64,000 bases of DNA from Dyella mobilis (GTDB lineage Bacteria; Pseudomonadota; Gammaproteobacteria; Xanthomonadales; Rhodanobacteraceae): contig NZ_JADIKF010000040.1 of the NCBI RefSeq assembly GCF_016904945.1, positions 1,340,953-1,404,952 of the forward strand, written 5' to 3'. Below the pieces are notes generated by a model. It ran no database searches. It was not told the origin of the DNA and saw only the letters and a program-made list of their open reading frames with translations. A program made the translations under genes and the position numbers. Position 1 is the first letter of the stretch; every line of letters begins with the position of its first letter. This document shows positions 1 through 9,022 of this stretch, one piece after another.

Positions 1-606
1 GAAACAGGCTTCGTCGGCTTGCAGCACTCCTCGTGCGCGTGGATCGCCTATATGGTGGAACTGGACAACAAAGACGCCGTAGCCAGTTACCACGAATATT
101 TGTACCACTACAGCGCACTGCAACAGCAAGCTGGCCGCTTCGGGTGGGCGCCGAACATCCGCTTGCGCAACGTTCCGGAATGGCTCGACTTCGAACAGGT
201 CGTACCGCCTGACACGAAGCTGTCGCTAGTGATCGCCTTGGGCCTGATGGCGGTATGCCTGGCCAACACCATCGGGTTGCTACTGGCCAAGTTCATGAGG
301 CGCAGCGGCGAGATTGGCCTTCGGCGGGCACTTGGAGCGCCACGCACGGCGATCTACGCGCAGTTCATCACGGAGGCGGGAATCATCGGCGCCGCAGGCG
401 GCGTATTGGGACTTTTGCTCACCATTGTTGGCGTTGCCTGCGTGGGCAAGGTGTTGCCGACCGACATTGCGGGGCTGGCCCGCATAGACACCTGGCTCCT
501 GTTATACACGCTGCTATTGGCGGTGACCGCGACGATCCTGGCCGGGCTCTACCCTGCCTTGCGAGTCGCCAAAATACATCCCGCCTTGCAACTGAAAAGC
601 GCTTGA
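1..606 (+). CDS. ABC transporter permease, FtsX/MacB type (5' end outside window)
   Basis: The frame is open from base 1, so the gene begins upstream and only the last 201 residues are visible. Three hydrophobic segments surround the typical FtsX-domain signature in which a cytoplasmic stretch reads RSGEIGLRRALGAPR, the conserved 'G-RRA-GA' element of MacB/FtsX-like permeases. The protein should sit in the inner membrane and pair with an ABC ATPase that is not in the window. The next gene, 14 bases downstream on the same strand, is a second permease of the same type, so the two probably form one transporter operon. The substrate cannot be told from the sequence. Confidence 0.85.
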   Translation, partial: ETGFVGLQHSSCAWIAYMVELDNKDAVASYHEYLYHYSALQQQAGRFGWAPNIRLRNVPEWLDFEQVVPPDTKLSLVIALGLMAVCLANTIGLLLAKFMRRSGEIGLRRALGAPRTAIYAQFITEAGIIGAAGGVLGLLLTIVGVACVGKVLPTDIAGLARIDTWLLLYTLLLAVTATILAGLYPALRVAKIHPALQLKSA

Positions 607-620
607 CGCGAGGACCTGCC

Positions 621-1874
621 ATGCGACTTCACCCCATCATCGCAGCACTCCGCAAGCACACGTTCGGCGTCGCGTTGATTGCTTTGCAGATCGCTCTCAC
701 CTTGGCGATCGTCTGCAACGCGCTATTCATCATCGGCGAACGTATGGCCCGCATCGATCGCCCCACTGGCCTGAACGAAAGCGATCTGTTTCTGGTATCT
801 CAAATGTGGGTAGGGGCGCCTGCAGGGTCCGACGCAGCCAGCACGGACAAGCTTGATAGCATGCTGCTGCAAGATCTCGCCACCTTGCGCGGTTTGCCGG
901 ACGTGGCAGCAGCAGGTCCGATGAATTCTTTGCCGCTATACCCTTCTTCTCACACGAGCACGGTTTCGCAAAAGCCCGGCACGGACAACCCCGGCACGTT
1001 ATTGCACACGAACATTTATTTTGCCGACGACCACGCCATACCCACACTTGGCCTGAAGCTGGTCGCGGGGCAGAACTTCAGCGCCTCGGACGTGCAGCAC
1101 CGACGCAGCCAGGCGGGTGGGCAAAGCCCAACGACCATCGTTACCAAGGCGCTTGCCGACCGACTCTTTCCGGATGGCCAGGCTGTCGGCAGGCAGGTCT
1201 ATTTCGATGGCAGCGCTTCTCCAAGCACGATCGTCGGCGTGGTGGAAAGGCTGCAGGTTCCAGGAACCTCGCGCTGGACAAATGGTTTCGCGTGGTATTC
1301 GGCCATCGAACCGGTACGCCTGGATAGAGCAGATTTGCTGTATGTCGTACGCGCCAAGCCCGGCCGGCTGGCTGCAGCCATGAAAGAAGTGCCGGCCGCC
1401 TTGTATGCCGTCAACCCCATGCGGGTGCTAGACGACGATAGCGTGGAATCCTTCGCCGATGTCCGTGCGCATGCTTATCGTGCGGATATAGGCATGGCGA
1501 TTCTGATGGGCGGTATCTGCCTGGTGTTGCTCGGGATCACGGCAGCCAGCATCGTCGGGTTGACCAGCTTCTGGGTAGGTCAACGCCATCATCAGATTGG
1601 CGTGCGGCGCGCATTGGGCGCGCGACGCAAGGATATCCTGCGTTACTTTCAGATTGAAAACCTGGTCATCGCCGGCGCAGGCACGGCTGCCGGAGCGGGT
1701 TTGGCCATCGGCTTGAACGTTTTACTGATGCGCTATTTTGAAATGAACCATTTGCCGGCGCTGTATCTGGTTGCCGGTGCGTTGATCGTCTTGGCACTGG
1801 GTCAGGGAGCAGTGCTGGTGCCGGCTCGCCGAGCCTCGAGAGTCCCTCCCGCCGTTGCGACGCGGGGACGGTAA
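621..1874 (+). CDS. ABC transporter permease, FtsX/MacB type
   Basis: This 417-residue inner-membrane protein has one N-terminal membrane helix (about residues 18-38), a large periplasmic MacB_PCD-like region, and a C-terminal FtsX domain with three helices. The loop HHQIGVRRALGARR is the same 'G-RRA-GA' element seen in the preceding gene. The open frame continues upstream, but the ATG at 621 follows AGGACC and starts just after the previous gene's stop, and the protein then begins with a normal signal-anchor. Two adjacent half-size permeases of this family usually form a heterodimeric exporter or lipid/peptide transporter. The ATPase and any membrane-fusion protein must lie upstream of the window. 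Confidence 0.85.
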   Translation: MRLHPIIAALRKHTFGVALIALQIALTLAIVCNALFIIGERMARIDRPTGLNESDLFLVSQMWVGAPAGSDAASTDKLDSMLLQDLATLRGLPDVAAAGPMNSLPLYPSSHTSTVSQKPGTDNPGTLLHTNIYFADDHAIPTLGLKLVAGQNFSASDVQHRRSQAGGQSPTTIVTKALADRLFPDGQAVGRQVYFDGSASPSTIVGVVERLQVPGTSRWTNGFAWYSAIEPVRLDRADLLYVVRAKPGRLAAAMKEVPAALYAVNPMRVLDDDSVESFADVRAHAYRADIGMAILMGGICLVLLGITAASIVGLTSFWVGQRHHQIGVRRALGARRKDILRYFQIENLVIAGAGTAAGAGLAIGLNVLLMRYFEMNHLPALYLVAGALIVLALGQGAVLVPARRASRVPPAVATRGR

Positions 1875-1965
1875 CGGCCGAAACACACAGATCGACCCAT
1901 CGTAAAAGCTCGTGCTGAGATACGGGCCTTTGCGTTCCTGTTCTTTGCTTGCGATGGACAAATGA

Positions 1966-2253
1966 TCACTCGTAAAGCGTATCGAACTTGACCACCCTGC
2001 CGCCGACCAGGGTAATGATTTCCGTCTTCCCATCCTGCGCGTATTGCCATTCTTCCGCTGGCGCCAGTTGATTGTCCGGCATGCCATTCACTTGCTGAAA
2101 CGTAAAGGCGCGCGTGGTCGGCTCGCCCATCAGCTGTTGCACCCTGGTTGCACTGTCGCCGAGGGTCAACACCTTGCTGCCGACGCGTAACGAGGTGGCC
2201 GCCTGGGCGACTGTGCAAGCGAAGCATAAAAGCAGAACGAGATAACGGCGCAT
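1966..2253 (-). CDS. Small exported protein, DUF2845-like
   Basis: The 95-residue product begins with a signal peptide (MRRYLVLLLCFACTVAQA, cleavage after AQA) and a short mature domain rich in beta-strand pattern. The piece DSATRVQQLMGEP resembles the 'G-s---V---lG-P' start seen in DUF2845 and SmpA-like small periplasmic proteins, and the C-terminus has a W-x-Y segment. That assignment is by pattern only. A TTG six bases further upstream is in frame, but the ATG gives a standard signal peptide. It is convergent with the permease genes on its left. No function is known. Confidence 0.7.
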   Translation of the reverse strand: MRRYLVLLLCFACTVAQAATSLRVGSKVLTLGDSATRVQQLMGEPTTRAFTFQQVNGMPDNQLAPAEEWQYAQDGKTEIITLVGGRVVKFDTLYE

Positions 2254-2333
2254 AAACAATCCATCGGCATGGAGCGTTCACGCTATCAGGGCTGCGAACT
2301 CGCTCAGAACGGAATCACGCCTAAAAATGCGAA

Positions 2334-2365
2334 GGGCATGGCTGACATTCACGTCAGCCATGCCC
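2334..2365 (-). terminator. Hairpin downstream of the CocE-type hydrolase, probable terminator
   Basis: A perfect 13-base stem (GGGCATGGCTGAC, 2334-2346, with its complement at 2353-2365) closes a 6-base loop, 24 bases beyond the hydrolase stop codon. On the minus strand a T-rich stretch starts about five bases after the stem, so it would serve the leftward gene. The T run is not immediately adjacent, so this is a likely rather than a textbook intrinsic terminator. Confidence 0.55.
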
Positions 2366-2389
2366 CAGCGCACTGCCGTCAACAGGTGT

Positions 2390-4618
2390 TTACCGCTGCT
2401 GGTCGAAGGCGACGGTTCCGCGCACGCCAAGATCGAAATAGCTGCCCTCCGACCACTGAATGCGCAACGGCTCGCCTGCATCCGCGATCGATTCGGTGCT
2501 TACGTCGCGACCGGTGCCGTAGTTGACCTGGATCTCCGGCACCTTGGGTACACCCACCACCGCCACGATGCGGCTTCCGGCAGCCAGCAGGCGCGCCGTC
2601 ACCACCTGGCTTTCAAAATCGAGCAGTTGCGGCTGGCCCGGTTGCAGCAGGTGGCGCTGCGTGCGGTCCTGCATGTAGCTGGCACGGCCCAGATAGGAAG
2701 CCAGATCGAGGTAATGGCCGTCCGGCGTCAGCGCGTAGAAATTCACTTGCAGGTCTAGATCGCGTTTATTGGTGACGATGTTGAGTTTGCCTTGAAACAG
2801 ACCCTCGATCTCCAGCGGCTTTTTCAACGGCGCCGTTTCGAACACCAAGGCATTGCGCGTATCGGGCATGCCCTGCGGCGGTTCGAAATCCGCGTCGCTG
2901 CGATCGCGAAAGTCGACCGAAAGTGCGGGCGGTGCCTGCGTGCCGGGTGCATCGGCAAGCAGCCATCGCTTTGCCTCGCTCTGTCCGGTGAGATAGAAGC
3001 GCTGCCGGCTTGGAGCCATATCGGCAAGCGTCGAAGCATGCCGCCAGGTGTTCGCGCCCATCACTTCGAAATTCACCCGATCGCTGAGCAACTCAGGTAG
3101 CGGCGCACCGTGAAACACGTGGTCGAACCATTCCAGCCGCACTTCTTGCAGATCGATCAACGCCGCCTTGTCGATCACATAGCCATCGATCTCGGGCAGC
3201 ACGCCGTCGCCCATGGCGAAGTGATGATAGGGACCGATCAGCATGCGGTCGTCGGCGTTCGGGCGATAGTTGAGATGCTGCTGAAAGTAATAGAGCGCGC
3301 CCACCATCCCGCCGTCGTAATAGCCGGTTTCCGTAAACACCGGAATATCGATGCTGGCGAATTCGTTGCGGAACGGAATCAGGCGCTGCCAAAACGCATC
3401 GTAGGAAGGATGTTGCAACCACGTATCGAAGATCGGATTGGGCCGGCCGTCGATCTTGTCCATGTCACGATAAGGCCGGCCGCTGACGTACCATTTTTTC
3501 TGCAGCGAGTTCCAATGCTGCCGATCGCCCATCATTTTGGCATCCAGCGTCTTGTTGTCCGTGGTGTAGAACGGCCAGTAGTAGATAAAGCTCTGGAACA
3601 CATTGCCCTGCATCGGCGTATCGATGCCCGGGGCGTTGGTGGCATGGGTGGCGATGGCCTTCAACGCGGCGGGATGGTGCTTGGCGGCAGCCCATTGCGT
3701 GAAGCCGTTATAGCTGCCGCTAAACATGCCGACGCGGCCATCGCTCCACGGCTGGCGGGCGAGCCACTCGATCACCGTGGCCGCGTCTTCGCCATCGTGC
3801 ACATAGGGAACCACCGGCCCCGGACTCCGTCCTTTGCCACGCGTATAAGCCACCACGCCGACATAGCCATGGGCAGCCATCGATACCGCATCGCCCATGC
3901 CGTAGAAGTCATCCGCGTAAATGGTGAAGTTCAAAAGACTGGTCAACTTCGCCGCACCGGTGGAACGCGGGCGCACCACCATGGCGGCAATCCGGGCACC
4001 GTCGGGCGTGGGGATCAGTACCTGGTCGTCGACCAAGTAGCGGCGCTGCGTATCCGCCTTCAGCAACGGCTCCAAAGCAGGCATGAGGTAGCTCAGGGCA
4101 ATGCCTTCTCCGTGGACGCGGATATAGGCAGCTGCCGAAGTGCAATGCGCGAGCGTGGTTCCCGCACAGGCCTTTTGCTGCGCGGACTCCTCGTCGCGAA
4201 GGCTGTCGAAGTTCACCTCGAACCACGGCAGGGCCTTGGCCGCCTCAACGTCGGGCAGCGCCCCATACAGCTCGGAGAACGCGCGAGACCGCGCCGCCGA
4301 GGCACCCTGGCCGGCCGCTTCGTAGATTTTTGCCCGGGTGTAGACACGCCAGAGAGTGACGCTCGGGACGCGCTTGGGGTCCTCTGTCCGGTCTGCCGCC
4401 TCCAACCGATCCAGCGTGGCCTGGGCATCGGTGAAATGCCCGGCGACGAGCTGAAGCTGGAACAGCGTATTGAGGTCCTTGGCGCTCGTTGCCGAGGCAT
4501 GGGCGGGAATCAGCGCGGCCGCCTCCGTGGCGAACGAGGTTTCCGCCACGGGCGTCGCGGCGGCCGCGGAAGCAGCCAGGCTCACGGCAAGCAGGGCCGA
4601 TAAAGCGAGCGATTTCAT
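2390..4618 (-). CDS. Secreted CocE/NonD family hydrolase (S15-type alpha/beta hydrolase)
   Basis: The 742-residue protein starts with a signal peptide (MKSLALSALLAVSLAASAAA) and a roughly 170-residue N-terminal helical region. The X-Pro dipeptidyl-peptidase/CocE fold follows. The nucleophile elbow is GMFSGSYNGF with Ser near residue 301, and the PYHHF segment near residue 470 carries a likely catalytic His. The last 200 residues look like the jelly-roll galactose-binding-like domain of the family. Members hydrolyse esters, amides or dipeptide substrates. Mature protein should be periplasmic or secreted. GGAGAG lies 10 bases before the ATG. The substrate is not predictable from sequence. Confidence 0.85.
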   Translation of the reverse strand: MKSLALSALLAVSLAASAAAATPVAETSFATEAAALIPAHASATSAKDLNTLFQLQLVAGHFTDAQATLDRLEAADRTEDPKRVPSVTLWRVYTRAKIYEAAGQGASAARSRAFSELYGALPDVEAAKALPWFEVNFDSLRDEESAQQKACAGTTLAHCTSAAAYIRVHGEGIALSYLMPALEPLLKADTQRRYLVDDQVLIPTPDGARIAAMVVRPRSTGAAKLTSLLNFTIYADDFYGMGDAVSMAAHGYVGVVAYTRGKGRSPGPVVPYVHDGEDAATVIEWLARQPWSDGRVGMFSGSYNGFTQWAAAKHHPAALKAIATHATNAPGIDTPMQGNVFQSFIYYWPFYTTDNKTLDAKMMGDRQHWNSLQKKWYVSGRPYRDMDKIDGRPNPIFDTWLQHPSYDAFWQRLIPFRNEFASIDIPVFTETGYYDGGMVGALYYFQQHLNYRPNADDRMLIGPYHHFAMGDGVLPEIDGYVIDKAALIDLQEVRLEWFDHVFHGAPLPELLSDRVNFEVMGANTWRHASTLADMAPSRQRFYLTGQSEAKRWLLADAPGTQAPPALSVDFRDRSDADFEPPQGMPDTRNALVFETAPLKKPLEIEGLFQGKLNIVTNKRDLDLQVNFYALTPDGHYLDLASYLGRASYMQDRTQRHLLQPGQPQLLDFESQVVTARLLAAGSRIVAVVGVPKVPEIQVNYGTGRDVSTESIADAGEPLRIQWSEGSYFDLGVRGTVAFDQQR

Positions 4619-4761
4619 ACGAGCTTTTCTCTCCGGTACAAGTCAGGGGACGGTCGAGCCGAAGACGGCACGGACACGGCGATGATCCCCACGAGCGGAG
4701 AGAAACGGCCAAAAAATCGGTGAACGGACACCTCCGTTCGGCGAACGACACCGGCGAGGGG

Positions 4762-5616
4762 TCAGATAACGCGGTCGCGCAACAGCTTGGCGCCGGTGCG
4801 GCTAGTCGACACGGTGTGGCCGGTCTCCATGTGCAGCAGCAGACGCCCGCCGCCGGCCGGTTCCGCGCGGGCGATGCGATGCACGTTGACGATCCAGGAG
4901 CGGTGCACGCGAACGTACTGCGCCGGGTCCAGCGACTTGGCAAATTCGGCCAGGGTCATGCGCACCAGGTGCTTGCCGGTGAGCGTTCGCACTTCGGCAT
5001 AGTCGTCCGCGCCACCAATGCTGACCACGGTGTCCACATCGATGGGGCGCAGCTCGTCGCCGATTCGCACGAAGTAACGCGACAGCGCCACATCGGCCCG
5101 TGCATCGGGATCTTCGCCCGGCGTCGGTTCCGGGGGAGCGACGACAAAATCATCCGCCTTGGGCGGCTCCGCCTCCGGCGCCGGAACAACCGGTCGCGCG
5201 ACGGGACCCGCGCTTTGCGCCTGCAAGTGCGACACCGTGGCGATCAAGGCATAGGTGGTCACATTCTCCAGCGACTGCCAGGCTGCCCCCTGGATCGTGA
5301 ACGGCTTCACCAGGAACCCGGTCGGCCCTTCGCCATCGAACAAGCCCAGCAGGACGATCAGCAAGCCATACGACAGAACCGTGAACACCGCGCACATCAC
5401 CAGGTGAGCCGCCAATTGGAATGCCGCGGACCGGCCCGCCACCCTGCCGATGATCAGATGACGCACGATCCCGCCGAAAATCGCCACGGGGATGGTATTG
5501 GCAAGCCCGCCCAGCAGGCTCTCGCTCAAGCCCGTGTGGTTGGCCAGCCGCAGCGTGATCGAATAGGCGGCAAAGATGCCGACGACCGCCAGTAAATCGA
5601 AAAACCGCCGATTCAT
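4762..5616 (-). CDS. Membrane-bound LytTR-domain transcriptional regulator
   Basis: The 284-residue protein has four predicted membrane helices in residues 5-135, a Pro/Ala-rich linker, and a C-terminal LytTR DNA-binding domain (about residues 188-284). Typical LytTR features are visible: the VVSIGGADDYAEVRT strand, HLVRMTLAEFAKSLDP and the conserved YVRVHRSWIVNVHRI segment. It has no receiver or kinase domain, so signal sensing would have to go through the membrane part. A TTG 12 bases upstream is a possible alternative start. It is divergent from the small exported protein at 5783. Family members of this shape are common in Xanthomonadales, usually without a known target. Confidence 0.85.
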   Translation of the reverse strand: MNRRFFDLLAVVGIFAAYSITLRLANHTGLSESLLGGLANTIPVAIFGGIVRHLIIGRVAGRSAAFQLAAHLVMCAVFTVLSYGLLIVLLGLFDGEGPTGFLVKPFTIQGAAWQSLENVTTYALIATVSHLQAQSAGPVARPVVPAPEAEPPKADDFVVAPPEPTPGEDPDARADVALSRYFVRIGDELRPIDVDTVVSIGGADDYAEVRTLTGKHLVRMTLAEFAKSLDPAQYVRVHRSWIVNVHRIARAEPAGGGRLLLHMETGHTVSTSRTGAKLLRDRVI

Positions 5617-5782
5617 CCGTTTTCCCAACGCCTCCCCGTCAACCCGGAAGCGAAGCGTGCAGGGTTGCCGTCACGGCTTCAAGTGAGCGCATCGACACCC
5701 CCGGCCTTGCGAGGATGGCGCCTCCGGCAGAACGATCTACCATAGCGCAAGGAACAGACGCCGCCATACCGCCAGGGAAGCC

Positions 5783-6322
5783 ATGAACCCGAAACACACC
5801 CTGCTCTCGCTCGCCCTGGCCGCATCGAGCGTGCAGGCCGGCACCCCGCCCACGGCCAACCCGCCGCGCATGGGCTATCTGAGTTGCGGCGGCGCAAAGC
5901 TGGTCGCCAGCACCACGTATGTGGATGTCGTCGACCAGGATTGGCAGACCGTCGCCCAACGCATCACCTTGACGCCACCCGGGCGCAGCCAAGCAATCAC
6001 GTTGCCGCACGAAGGCCGGCCATTGCACCAGCCCTTCCTCAAGCACGTGCCGGTGCTCGACGCGACCGTTACCGGCTGGGCATGCATCACCGCCACCGAC
6101 GGTACGCCTTACCTCTATCTCGGCTACACCTGCACCGAGAGCCCGTTGCGGCCAAAGTGCGAAGGCGACGACCGCGAGTGGTCCCGCCTGTTTGACTTGA
6201 ACGGAAAGCAGCTCGATGCCGGTTATCCGCACGAAGGCGAGCGCCAGTCCAACCTGATGAGGAAGCTGGGGCTGGGGCGATATGTGACCAATGGGGTGTC
6301 GATGAGCGGGATCAGCGATTGA
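5783..6322 (+). CDS. Exported protein of unknown function
   Basis: The 179-residue product has a short signal peptide (MNPKHTLLSLALAASSVQAG) and a mature domain with four Cys (residues near 36, 101, 116 and 124), consistent with disulfides in the periplasm. AGGGAAG lies a few bases before the ATG. No family is recognised. The last residues (YVTNGVSMSGISD) are short and polar. It is followed immediately by an extragenic palindrome. Confidence 0.6.
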   Translation: MNPKHTLLSLALAASSVQAGTPPTANPPRMGYLSCGGAKLVASTTYVDVVDQDWQTVAQRITLTPPGRSQAITLPHEGRPLHQPFLKHVPVLDATVTGWACITATDGTPYLYLGYTCTESPLRPKCEGDDREWSRLFDLNGKQLDAGYPHEGERQSNLMRKLGLGRYVTNGVSMSGISD

Positions 6323-6354
6323 AGTTCGCAAACCAAACTTGAAGCGCCATAAAC

Positions 6355-6433
6355 CGTCGCCCCGGCGCAGGCCGGGGCCCAGTGACTGTCGCCAAAGCCA
6401 AGTCGCTGGGTCCCGGCTTTCGCCGGGACGACG
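6355..6433. repeat. Extragenic palindromic (REP-like) element
   Basis: Two GC-rich palindromic halves, GTCGCCCCGGCGCAGGCCGG at the left and the GGGTCCCGGCTTTCGCCGGG core at the right, flank a short spacer containing the inverted pair CCAGTGACT / AGTCGCTGG. Elements of this kind, with a 'CCCGGCGAAAGCCGGGACCCAG' core, are widespread between genes in Xanthomonadales and related bacteria. It lies directly after the exported protein gene. Confidence 0.75.
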
Positions 6434-6501
6434 AAGATTGGGTTGGCGACTCCCCATGGGAGTCAGGCCGCTCCTTTCGTGGCTAGACGCGGAAGGAGTA
6501 G

Positions 6502-6915
6502 CTACGGCCTGTCAGAACCATCCCCGAATACTGCCCGATACGCCTTTGGGTCATTCAACAACGAATGTCGCGCACGCTCCTCGGTCAAACGGCGCCAGCT
6601 CCATCGGATAACCATTAGCCCCTCCTCCGATGCCCCTTGAGCAATGGCAAGCAAATAAACGTCATGCCCATAACGGCACAACCATTGCGCATCCATGGCC
6701 ACAACACCAGAACGTCCCCCCACAGCCCCGCCGGGCGCGCGGTGAAGAACCGTCAGCTCCGAAGCCGGAACATTGACGTCATCAACGGTCACATCCTGCT
6801 CAGCGAACGATGCCTCCAACTCGTCGCTCCATCCCATAGCACCCATTTTTGAGTTGAGTATTGGCGTGGCCAGGGCCACGGCAGCGAAAGCAAGCAGAAA
6901 CCAGAGCTCTTCCAT
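6502..6915 (-). CDS. Orphan membrane-anchored protein
   Basis: The 137-residue product has one N-terminal hydrophobic helix (MEELWFLLAFAAVALATPIL) that could be a signal anchor, followed by a soluble domain of about 110 residues with mixed charge. No family is recognised. The GC content and codon use look lower than in the surrounding housekeeping genes. It stands alone between the palindrome and another orphan gene. Confidence 0.5.
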   Translation of the reverse strand: MEELWFLLAFAAVALATPILNSKMGAMGWSDELEASFAEQDVTVDDVNVPASELTVLHRAPGGAVGGRSGVVAMDAQWLCRYGHDVYLLAIAQGASEEGLMVIRWSWRRLTEERARHSLLNDPKAYRAVFGDGSDRP

Positions 6916-7104
6916 CCCTGCACCGTTATTGCGTTTGTTTGATCGTCATTGGCGTCTTGTTGCAACCACCTAACCATAGGTAACCCTGAACCGATTCGTC
7001 GACTCCCGATAGCGAGAAGACTGCCGCCTCCTCCGCATGATGGAGGAGGGTCTGGATAGATCAAGCTCTTGCCTTCGAGCCCAATTACTCCGCGAAGCGC
7101 ACCA

Positions 7105-7797
7105 TCAACGCCTCACAAATTGCGAGTCTGATGGCCCGGCGTAGCTTCCGAATGTCGACCACGTCGACGTCGCCAAGGTAAACATCTTTCCAATGACCTC
7201 CTTCCTTCGAACATCGATCTTCAGCTCGTAGGCGTTTTCGAGTTCAGCGATCACCATGTCTCTGACCGTCGGTGCGTTTCCGCTCACTTGCCGCCAGTTA
7301 TCTACATAATCCCCGGCCCAATCCCCCACTTTTTTTACCGCGGACTCGGCTGCTGCCGACGCGGAAGACTCGGCCGATGTCGATGTTGAAGCGGTGGATT
7401 TGAGGTCATCGTCCTTGGGCTTGAACTGGGTGCCCATTCTCATTGCGATGCCCTTGGCCTCTTCCAACCAGGCCGCCTTCTCGTCATTGGAGCCGTGGGT
7501 CAATTTGTATTGCGACTGGAGTTGGGCGGTCGTTTCCTTGAAAGTCCTTTCGTAATAGCCAGCCGTCGCGGCCTTGCTGGATTCATCTGCCTTTTCGGCC
7601 TCCCTTTTGTTGTAGGCAACAATCTCCTCAAACAAATAGGTATACGCCCAAGCCGGTTTGGCCGGCACGATGGGGATGGTCGGAGCAACCGCGACCACAG
7701 GAGCGGGCGGCACGACAGCAGCGGGCCGACTGACAACAGCCGGCGCACCGATGGTTTTATTTGCAGGCGTGGCGCCTCGGGAAGGGGTATTGCCCAT
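7105..7797 (-). CDS. Orphan protein with Pro/Val-rich head and Ser/Ala linker
   Basis: This 230-residue product has a low-complexity Pro/Val/Ala head (residues 1-50), a charged helical middle, a Ser/Ala/Thr-rich linker (about 135-160) and a C-terminal helical domain. A GGGAGA Shine-Dalgarno lies nine bases before the ATG. No signal peptide or membrane helix is visible and no family is recognised. The linker plus two-domain look could fit a secreted effector or a scaffold, but nothing in the sequence proves either. Confidence 0.55.
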   Translation of the reverse strand: MGNTPSRGATPANKTIGAPAVVSRPAAVVPPAPVVAVAPTIPIVPAKPAWAYTYLFEEIVAYNKREAEKADESSKAATAGYYERTFKETTAQLQSQYKLTHGSNDEKAAWLEEAKGIAMRMGTQFKPKDDDLKSTASTSTSAESSASAAAESAVKKVGDWAGDYVDNWRQVSGNAPTVRDMVIAELENAYELKIDVRRKEVIGKMFTLATSTWSTFGSYAGPSDSQFVRR

Positions 7798-7966
7798 TGC
7801 ACATCTCCCTACGTTCGATGGATGGAAAAGAACGGGTGCAATTGCGGTTGGCTGACCACCTCTGGCGTCTCAGAGGTTATTGAGTTCCGAACTCGTTATC
7901 CGAACAAGCCTAGCACGCTATCGCCGCCCGATCCTTTCTCCAAATGACCATTGGGAAATGCGCTCG

Positions 7967-8233
7967 TCACACGGAACGCCTCGTGTATTCGGATGGCGCA
8001 AGACAGGCCTCCACCGCATCGCCAATATCTATCGATAAGCGAGCAAAGCATTGCGATAGCGCCGTGGGCGAGAGCTGCAAAGCTTCGTCTTCACCGCAGC
8101 AATGACGCTCGGTGAGATGCGCAAGCATATCCAGTTGATCGCGAAGTTCGCCCAGCTTTTGGTGTGCCGATTCGGGCAGCCGGTAATACGCCTCGCCGGC
8201 ACGCGGCAAGGTGGGATTGGCTTTTCCTGCCAT
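7967..8233 (-). CDS. XAC0095 family small protein
   Basis: The 88-residue protein fits the XAC0095-like family of Xanthomonadales, small helical proteins with a 'YRLPESAH-KL-ELRDQL--LA-L' pattern, here at residues 17-42. Its function is unknown. The open frame extends 33 codons further upstream, but AAGGAGT lies seven bases before the internal ATG at 8233 and that start matches the family length. The neighbouring leftward gene at 8348 has a similar size and may be a diverged relative. Confidence 0.7.
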   Translation of the reverse strand: MAGKANPTLPRAGEAYYRLPESAHQKLGELRDQLDMLAHLTERHCCGEDEALQLSPTALSQCFARLSIDIGDAVEACLAPSEYTRRSV

Positions 8234-8347
8234 ATTGATGACTCCTTTTCGTACGGATTTCGTTTTATCCGTCCGCACGCTCGCACCAGGTGCGGCACAC
8301 CACCTCCAGGGGTGTGCCGCGGTAACGATCATGCGGACCCTGGCGCG

Positions 8348-8680
8348 TTACCCGTGCGCTTCACGCCGAAGCATTAGCGCGCACTCGTCGAGGAAGTGAA
8401 TCGCCACCAGCAAGCTGCCGTAAACCACTGCAGGCAACGGCCACAAGCGTGGAGACGTACCACGGCCACTTTCCAACACTTCACGAAAGGCATCGCTGTC
8501 AGCGAGTAGGCACGTGATGACGTGCTTGACGTCTTCGATGCCCGCCAGCGCGGAGTGCAGTTCCAGTAGCGCATCCTCAGTCATGTTCACGCTGTCCGGC
8601 GGAGCGCCGGGAAGATGAGTGAACAGGTGGTCGGGGAGACCCGACAGGCGCGAGAGTGACGTATGATCTGGCACAGCCAT
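8348..8680 (-). CDS. Orphan small protein, possibly related to XAC0095 proteins
   Basis: The 110-residue product has a helical pattern (ALLELHSALAGIEDVKHVIT and a hydrophobic C-terminal helix near VVYGSLLVAIHFLDECALML). No family is firmly recognised. It precedes the XAC0095 gene on the same strand and both could be one transcript (gap 114 bases). The Shine-Dalgarno AAGGAT lies in the loop of a small hairpin (see the entry at 8683). Confidence 0.5.
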   Translation of the reverse strand: MAVPDHTSLSRLSGLPDHLFTHLPGAPPDSVNMTEDALLELHSALAGIEDVKHVITCLLADSDAFREVLESGRGTSPRLWPLPAVVYGSLLVAIHFLDECALMLRREAHG

Positions 8681-8682
8681 AT

Positions 8683-8701
8683 CAACTAATCCTTCTAGTT
8701 G
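8683..8701 (-). promoter_or_regulatory. Hairpin presenting the ribosome-binding site in its loop
   Basis: On the minus strand, CAACTA pairs with TAGTTG (6 base pairs) around the 7-base loop GAAGGAT, which contains the Shine-Dalgarno sequence for the gene starting at 8680. The stem ends two bases before the start codon. It could influence translation, or it may be chance. Confidence 0.35.
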
Positions 8702-9022
8702 GCTTGGTTAGCGGAGCGTGGGAGCTGCTATCTCTCACGTTCCGCGCTCTACACAGCATCACTGCCATGGCCATCGACGTCGCCGCAAAAGACTGCATCG
8801 ATGGCAAGCCCAAAATAACCAGATGCGAATTCCGGGTATGTAGGCGGTTGCCGATTCGTGTGTACACGAAAGTTCGCAAGCCATGCCCGCCTCGATGCAG
8901 CCCGAGCATCCACTTCTGCTTCCGGATATTTCCTAGGTGCGTCCCACGAGTCACGCGCTACTCGGCTCAGTGGCCATCACGGCATGATCTGGTATCGCAA
9001 CGCGGGAGCGCTATATCCCCTA
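8702..9022. other. Intergenic stretch without a supported gene
   Basis: About 320 bases between two leftward genes. Short open frames occur on both strands but none has a convincing start, composition or family. It presumably holds the promoter for the 8680 gene and the end of the four-gene run to its right. Confidence 0.4.

Noticed and set aside
255..620. Longer start for the second permease gene
   Set aside because: It would overlap the first permease by 350 bases with unlike composition; the ATG at 621 has a ribosome site and a normal signal anchor.
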